From CAYFMP01 sp964344215 (GTDB lineage Bacteria > Pseudomonadota > Alphaproteobacteria > Rhodospirillales > Casp-alpha2), in NCBI GenBank assembly GCA_964344215.1, contig CAYFMP010000042.1, forward strand, positions 1-32,530: DNA of 32,530 bases, written 5' to 3'. Positions 29,395-32,530 of the stretch are shown here, piece after piece. The notes beneath the pieces are model-generated. The model ran no database searches and had not been told where the DNA came from. It worked only from the letters and a program-made list of their open reading frames with translations. Every line of letters starts with the position of its first letter. Within the stretch, counting starts at the first letter, position 1. The translations under genes and the position numbers were made by a program.

Positions 29395-32052
29395 TTAGCC
29401 GGCCGCCGTCAGCCGGGCCCGCGCCTCGTCGAGCCTGGTACGGGCCTGACGCGCCTCTTCGAGCTTTTCGCGCTCGGTCTCGACCACCGCTTCCGGCGCG
29501 TTGGCGACGAACTTCTCGTTGCCGAGCTTCTTCTCGAACCGCTCGATCTCGCCGTCCTGCTTGGCGATCTCCTTCTCGAGCCTGGTCTTTTCGGCGTCGA
29601 TGTCGATGACATCGGCGATCGGCAACACGATGGTCGCCTCGTCGATGACGTCCTGGACGGCACCGGCCGGCACGTCGCCGTCGAGCACGTCCAGCGACGA
29701 TAGGCGCGCCAGCCCGGCGATCATATCGGCGTGGATGTCGAGGCAGCGCGCCGCCTGGTCGTCGGCGTCCTTCAGCGCCAGCGGAATCTGGGCGCCGGGC
29801 GGCACGTTCATCTCGGCCCGAACGGCGCGGACCTGTGATATCAGCCGCACCACCCAGTCGATCTCGGCCTCCGCATCGGCGTCGATCCAGGCCGCGTCGT
29901 AGGCCGGCCAGGCGGTGGTGATCAGGTTGTTGGAACGGCCCTCGCCAAGCTCGTCCCACAGCTCCTCGGTGATGTAGGGCATGATCGGATGTGTCAGCAG
30001 CAGGACCTGATCCAACACCCAGGCCGCCGTTGCCCGTGTCTCGTCGCGGGCTTCGGTGTCGCCGTCGCCCTGCAGGACCGGTTTCGAGAACTCCACGTAC
30101 CAGTCGCAGAAGGTCCCCCAGGTGAACTGGTAGATGGCGCCGGCCGCCTCGTTGAAGCGATAGGCCTCGATGGCTTCGCGGACGGCGGCCTCGGCCTCCA
30201 CCACCTTGCCGACGATCCACTTGTTCAGCGTGCCGGAAACGGCGCCCGGGTCGAAGCCGGGCGCCGGCGCACAGCCGTTCATTTGGCAGAAGCGGGCGGC
30301 GTTCCACAGCTTGGTGCAGAAGTTGCGGTAGCCCTCGACGCGCTGCTCGGACAGCTTGACGTCGCGGCCCTGGGCGGCGAACGCGGTCAGCGTGAAACGC
30401 AGCGCGTCGGCCCCGTATTTCTCGATCAACTCCAGCGGGTCGATGACGTTGCCCTTCGATTTCGACATCTTCTGGCCCTTCTCGTCGCGGACCAGGGCGT
30501 GGATGTAAACGGTGTGGAACGGCACTTCGTCCATGAAGTGCAGCCCCATCATCATCATCCGCGCCACCCAGAAGAAGATGATGTCGAAGCCGGTGACGAG
30601 GACGTCGGTCGGGTAGTAGCGCTCCAGTTCGGGCGTCGGCTCGGGCCAGCCCAGAGTCGAGAACGGCCACAGGGCCGACGAGAACCAGGTGTCGAGCACG
30701 TCGGGGTCGCGGGTCAGCTCGACGTCGTCCTTGCCGTAATAGTCACGGGCGGCGGCGTAGGCGTCCTCCTCGCTCAACTCGACGAAGATCTCGCCGTCGG
30801 GGCCGAACCAGGCGGGAATCTGGTGGCCCCACCAGATTTGTCGCGAGATGCACCACGGCTGGATATTGCGCATCCATTCGTAATAGGTGTTCTCCCATTG
30901 CTTCGGCACGAACCTGGTGCGCCCCTGCTCGACCGCCGTGATGGCCGGGCCGGCCAGCCGCTTGGCGTCGACGAACCACTGATCCATCAGCCACGGCTCG
31001 ATGACGACGCCGGAGCGGTCGCCGTAGGGGATGGTCATGGCATTGTCCTCGACCTTCTCCAACAGCCCCAGCCCTTCCATCTCCTTGACCAAAGCATCGC
31101 GGCATTCGTAGCGGTCGAGCCCGCGGTAATGCTCGGGTGCGTTCTCGTTCATGGCGGCATCGCGGTCGAGCACGTTGACGATCTTCAGGTGCTGGCGGCG
31201 GCCAACCTCGAAGTCATTGAAGTCGTGGGCCGGCGTCAGCTTGACGGCGCCGGAACCCTTTTCCGGGTCGGCGTAGGCATCGGCGACGATGGGGATACGG
31301 CGGCCGACGATGGGCAGGATGCAGTGCTTGCCGACCAGCTCCTTGTAACGCGGATCGTCGGGATGGACGGCGACGCCGGTGTCGCCCAGCATGGTCTCGG
31401 GCCGCGTCGTGCCGACGGTGACGAACTCACCGTCGCGGTCCTCGATCGGGTATTTGAAGTACCACATCTTGCCGACGACCTCGCGCTGCTCGACCTCGAG
31501 GTCGGAGATCGCCGTGTGCAGGAGCGGGTCCCAGTTGACCAGCCGTTTGTCGCGGTAGATCAGGCTCTGCCTGTAGAGCTCGACGAAGACCTTTCTGACC
31601 GCCGCCGACAGGCCGTCGTCCATGGTGAAGCGCTCGCGGCTCCAGTCGCACGACGCGCCGAGGCGCCTGAGCTGTCCGGTGATGGCACCGCCCGATTCCG
31701 CCTTCCACTTCCACACCGTCTCAATAAACTCGTCGCGCCCCAAATCGTGGCGGGTCTTGCCCTGCTCGCCCAGTTGACGCTCGACAACCATCTGGGTGGC
31801 GATGCCGGCGTGGTCGGTGCCGGGTTGCCACAGCGCGTCCCTGCCCCGCATGCGCCGGTAGCGGATGAGGATGTCCTGCAGCGTGTTGTTGAGCGCGTGG
31901 CCCATGTGCAGGCTGCCGGTGACGTTGGGCGGTGGGATGACGATGGTGTAGGGGTCGCCGTCGACCCGGCCGCAGGCGAACGCGCCCTCTTCCTCCCAAG
32001 CCGCGTAGTGTTTGTGTTCGACCTCGTCGGGCCGATAGGTCTTGTCCAGCAT
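29395..32052 (-). CDS. valS: Valyl-tRNA synthetase
   Basis: 885-aa class I synthetase charging tRNA-Val. The HIGH-type motif PNVTGSLHMGHALNN is at about 42-56, KMSKSKGNVIDP at about 528, and the anticodon-binding domain and C-terminal coiled-coil arm (about 815-880) are present. The CP1 editing domain (TVGTTRPETMLGDT) is intact. ATG 32052, with a TTGCGT-N17-TAGAAA promoter-like pair upstream (32117-32089). The gene is near its usual neighbour, the PopZ (DUF2497) gene. Confidence 0.97.
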   Translation of the reverse strand: MLDKTYRPDEVEHKHYAAWEEEGAFACGRVDGDPYTIVIPPPNVTGSLHMGHALNNTLQDILIRYRRMRGRDALWQPGTDHAGIATQMVVERQLGEQGKTRHDLGRDEFIETVWKWKAESGGAITGQLRRLGASCDWSRERFTMDDGLSAAVRKVFVELYRQSLIYRDKRLVNWDPLLHTAISDLEVEQREVVGKMWYFKYPIEDRDGEFVTVGTTRPETMLGDTGVAVHPDDPRYKELVGKHCILPIVGRRIPIVADAYADPEKGSGAVKLTPAHDFNDFEVGRRQHLKIVNVLDRDAAMNENAPEHYRGLDRYECRDALVKEMEGLGLLEKVEDNAMTIPYGDRSGVVIEPWLMDQWFVDAKRLAGPAITAVEQGRTRFVPKQWENTYYEWMRNIQPWCISRQIWWGHQIPAWFGPDGEIFVELSEEDAYAAARDYYGKDDVELTRDPDVLDTWFSSALWPFSTLGWPEPTPELERYYPTDVLVTGFDIIFFWVARMMMMGLHFMDEVPFHTVYIHALVRDEKGQKMSKSKGNVIDPLELIEKYGADALRFTLTAFAAQGRDVKLSEQRVEGYRNFCTKLWNAARFCQMNGCAPAPGFDPGAVSGTLNKWIVGKVVEAEAAVREAIEAYRFNEAAGAIYQFTWGTFCDWYVEFSKPVLQGDGDTEARDETRATAAWVLDQVLLLTHPIMPYITEELWDELGEGRSNNLITTAWPAYDAAWIDADAEAEIDWVVRLISQVRAVRAEMNVPPGAQIPLALKDADDQAARCLDIHADMIAGLARLSSLDVLDGDVPAGAVQDVIDEATIVLPIADVIDIDAEKTRLEKEIAKQDGEIERFEKKLGNEKFVANAPEAVVETEREKLEEARQARTRLDEARARLTAAG

Positions 32053-32088
32053 CGCCGGGCCTCGTCGGGCTTCCGCAAAATTCGGGAA

Positions 32089-32117
32089 TTTCTAGCCCCG
32101 CAGACGGCGGGACGCAA
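32089..32117 (-). promoter_or_regulatory. Possible valS promoter
   Basis: On the minus strand TTGCGT (32117-32112), a 17-base spacer containing a CCCGC...GCGGG dyad, and TAGAAA (32094-32089) lie 37 bases before the valS ATG. The dyad could also serve as a terminator for popZ. Weak -35. Confidence 0.4.
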
Positions 32118-32144
32118 GACACCGCCGGCCGCAGGCGCGGCGAT

Positions 32145-32530
32145 CTAGTCCTCGAGCCGCTCGGCCCGGTTGATCATCAGGTCGATTTCCTTCTTGACCA
32201 GACGCTCGATCAAGTAAGGAAGATTGCGGTCCAGCCATTCGCGAAGAATGGGTTTGAGCATCTCGCGGACGATGCCCTCCAACGTCATGTCGCGGCTGCC
32301 GGATTCGACCGGCACGTCGCGGCGATCGAGGATGGCGGCGGCCAGTTCCGAAAGGACGTCGGTCGAGGCCCGTGCCGTCGGCGCCGACATGATATCGCTG
32401 GCCACCATGTCGGGTGTGAGTTCGAGCATTTCCTCCATCGGCTGCGGCATCGGCGCCGGCGGCGGTGGTGGTGGCGGTGGCGCCATCTCGGGCTGGGGTG
32501 CCGGTTCCGGCATCGGTTCCGGTTCGGGCA
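32145..32530 (-). CDS. popZ: PopZ-family (DUF2497) polar organising protein, 3' part
   Basis: Partial: the frame runs open to the right edge of the window, so the start is missing. The visible part has a Pro/Glu-rich low-complexity linker (PEPMPEPAPQPEM..., PPPPPPPPAP) and the conserved C-terminal oligomerisation region LEGIVREMLKPILREWLDRNLPYLIERLVKKEI. This pattern is PopZ / DUF2497, which forms polar scaffolds that anchor the chromosome origin in alphaproteobacteria. It lies 92 bases upstream of valS in the same direction. Confidence 0.88.
   Translation of the reverse strand, partial: PEPEPMPEPAPQPEMAPPPPPPPPAPMPQPMEEMLELTPDMVASDIMSAPTARASTDVLSELAAAILDRRDVPVESGSRDMTLEGIVREMLKPILREWLDRNLPYLIERLVKKEIDLMINRAERLED

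Noticed and set aside
29989..32148. 719-codon plus-strand open frame opposite valS
   Set aside because: It is exactly antisense to a well-conserved synthetase gene; long open antisense frames are common at this GC content, and the translation has no domain.
32461..32490. GGT/GGC-rich tract as a simple-sequence regulatory element
   Set aside because: It encodes the poly-proline linker of the PopZ-family protein and is explained by coding.

Overview
The window is high-GC bacterial chromosome whose gene order and protein types point to an alphaproteobacterium, probably Rhodospirillales-like. The main evidence is the chromosomal run dgt / SPOR / nagZ / scpA / scpB / tatA / tatB / tatC / serS / surE / pcm / nlpD, with erpA and xth diverging on the other side of dgt and a PopZ-type (DUF2497) gene beside valS. 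A 10-N scaffold gap and a frameshift in tatC suggest a draft or metagenome assembly. This taxonomic call is inference from content and synteny.

Region 1 (1-4600): a polyamine-type ABC importer operon on the minus strand, transcribed potD, potA, potB, potC. It lies between two direct copies of the 3' end of a DUF2459-like gene (1-113 and 4489-4601). The second copy is a remnant that has lost its stop codon. Region 2 (4601-6010): a secreted Vgb/streptogramin-lyase-like beta-propeller with a good sigma70-type promoter, then a short convergent intergenic stretch. Region 3 (6011-17700, all minus): a small membrane protein, an NlpD-type LysM/LytM lipoprotein, pcm (interrupted by the N gap), surE, serS, tatC (frameshifted), tatB, tatA, scpB, scpA, a site-2-protease homologue, nagZ, a SPOR-domain protein and dgt. 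This group covers envelope and cell-division functions (amidase activation, murein recycling, septal SPOR binding), chromosome condensation (ScpAB) and Tat export.

Region 4 (17817-22464, plus): a GlcG/HbpS-like protein, the Fe-S carrier erpA, exonuclease III xth, a GFA-family zinc protein, a Tat-signal FAD amine oxidase and a PLP aminotransferase. The last three genes are coupled or closely spaced, so one transcript is likely; the amine oxidase is a candidate client of the TatABC system encoded nearby. Region 5 (22523-28787, plus): a soluble triple-PAS histidine kinase, ilvD, an intact PilZ gene followed by a second PilZ copy broken by an in-frame amber codon, a class V aminotransferase and a DinB-family protein. 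Region 6 (28784-32530, minus): a two-TM coiled-coil membrane protein, valS and the 3' part of a PopZ-family gene cut by the window edge.

I found no tRNA, rRNA, CRISPR array, transposase or phage gene, and no convincing new multi-gene system. The points most worth a second look are the direct repeats flanking the pot operon, the broken PilZ duplicate, the tatC frameshift, the collapsed gap in pcm and the absence of argS from its usual place beside dgt.
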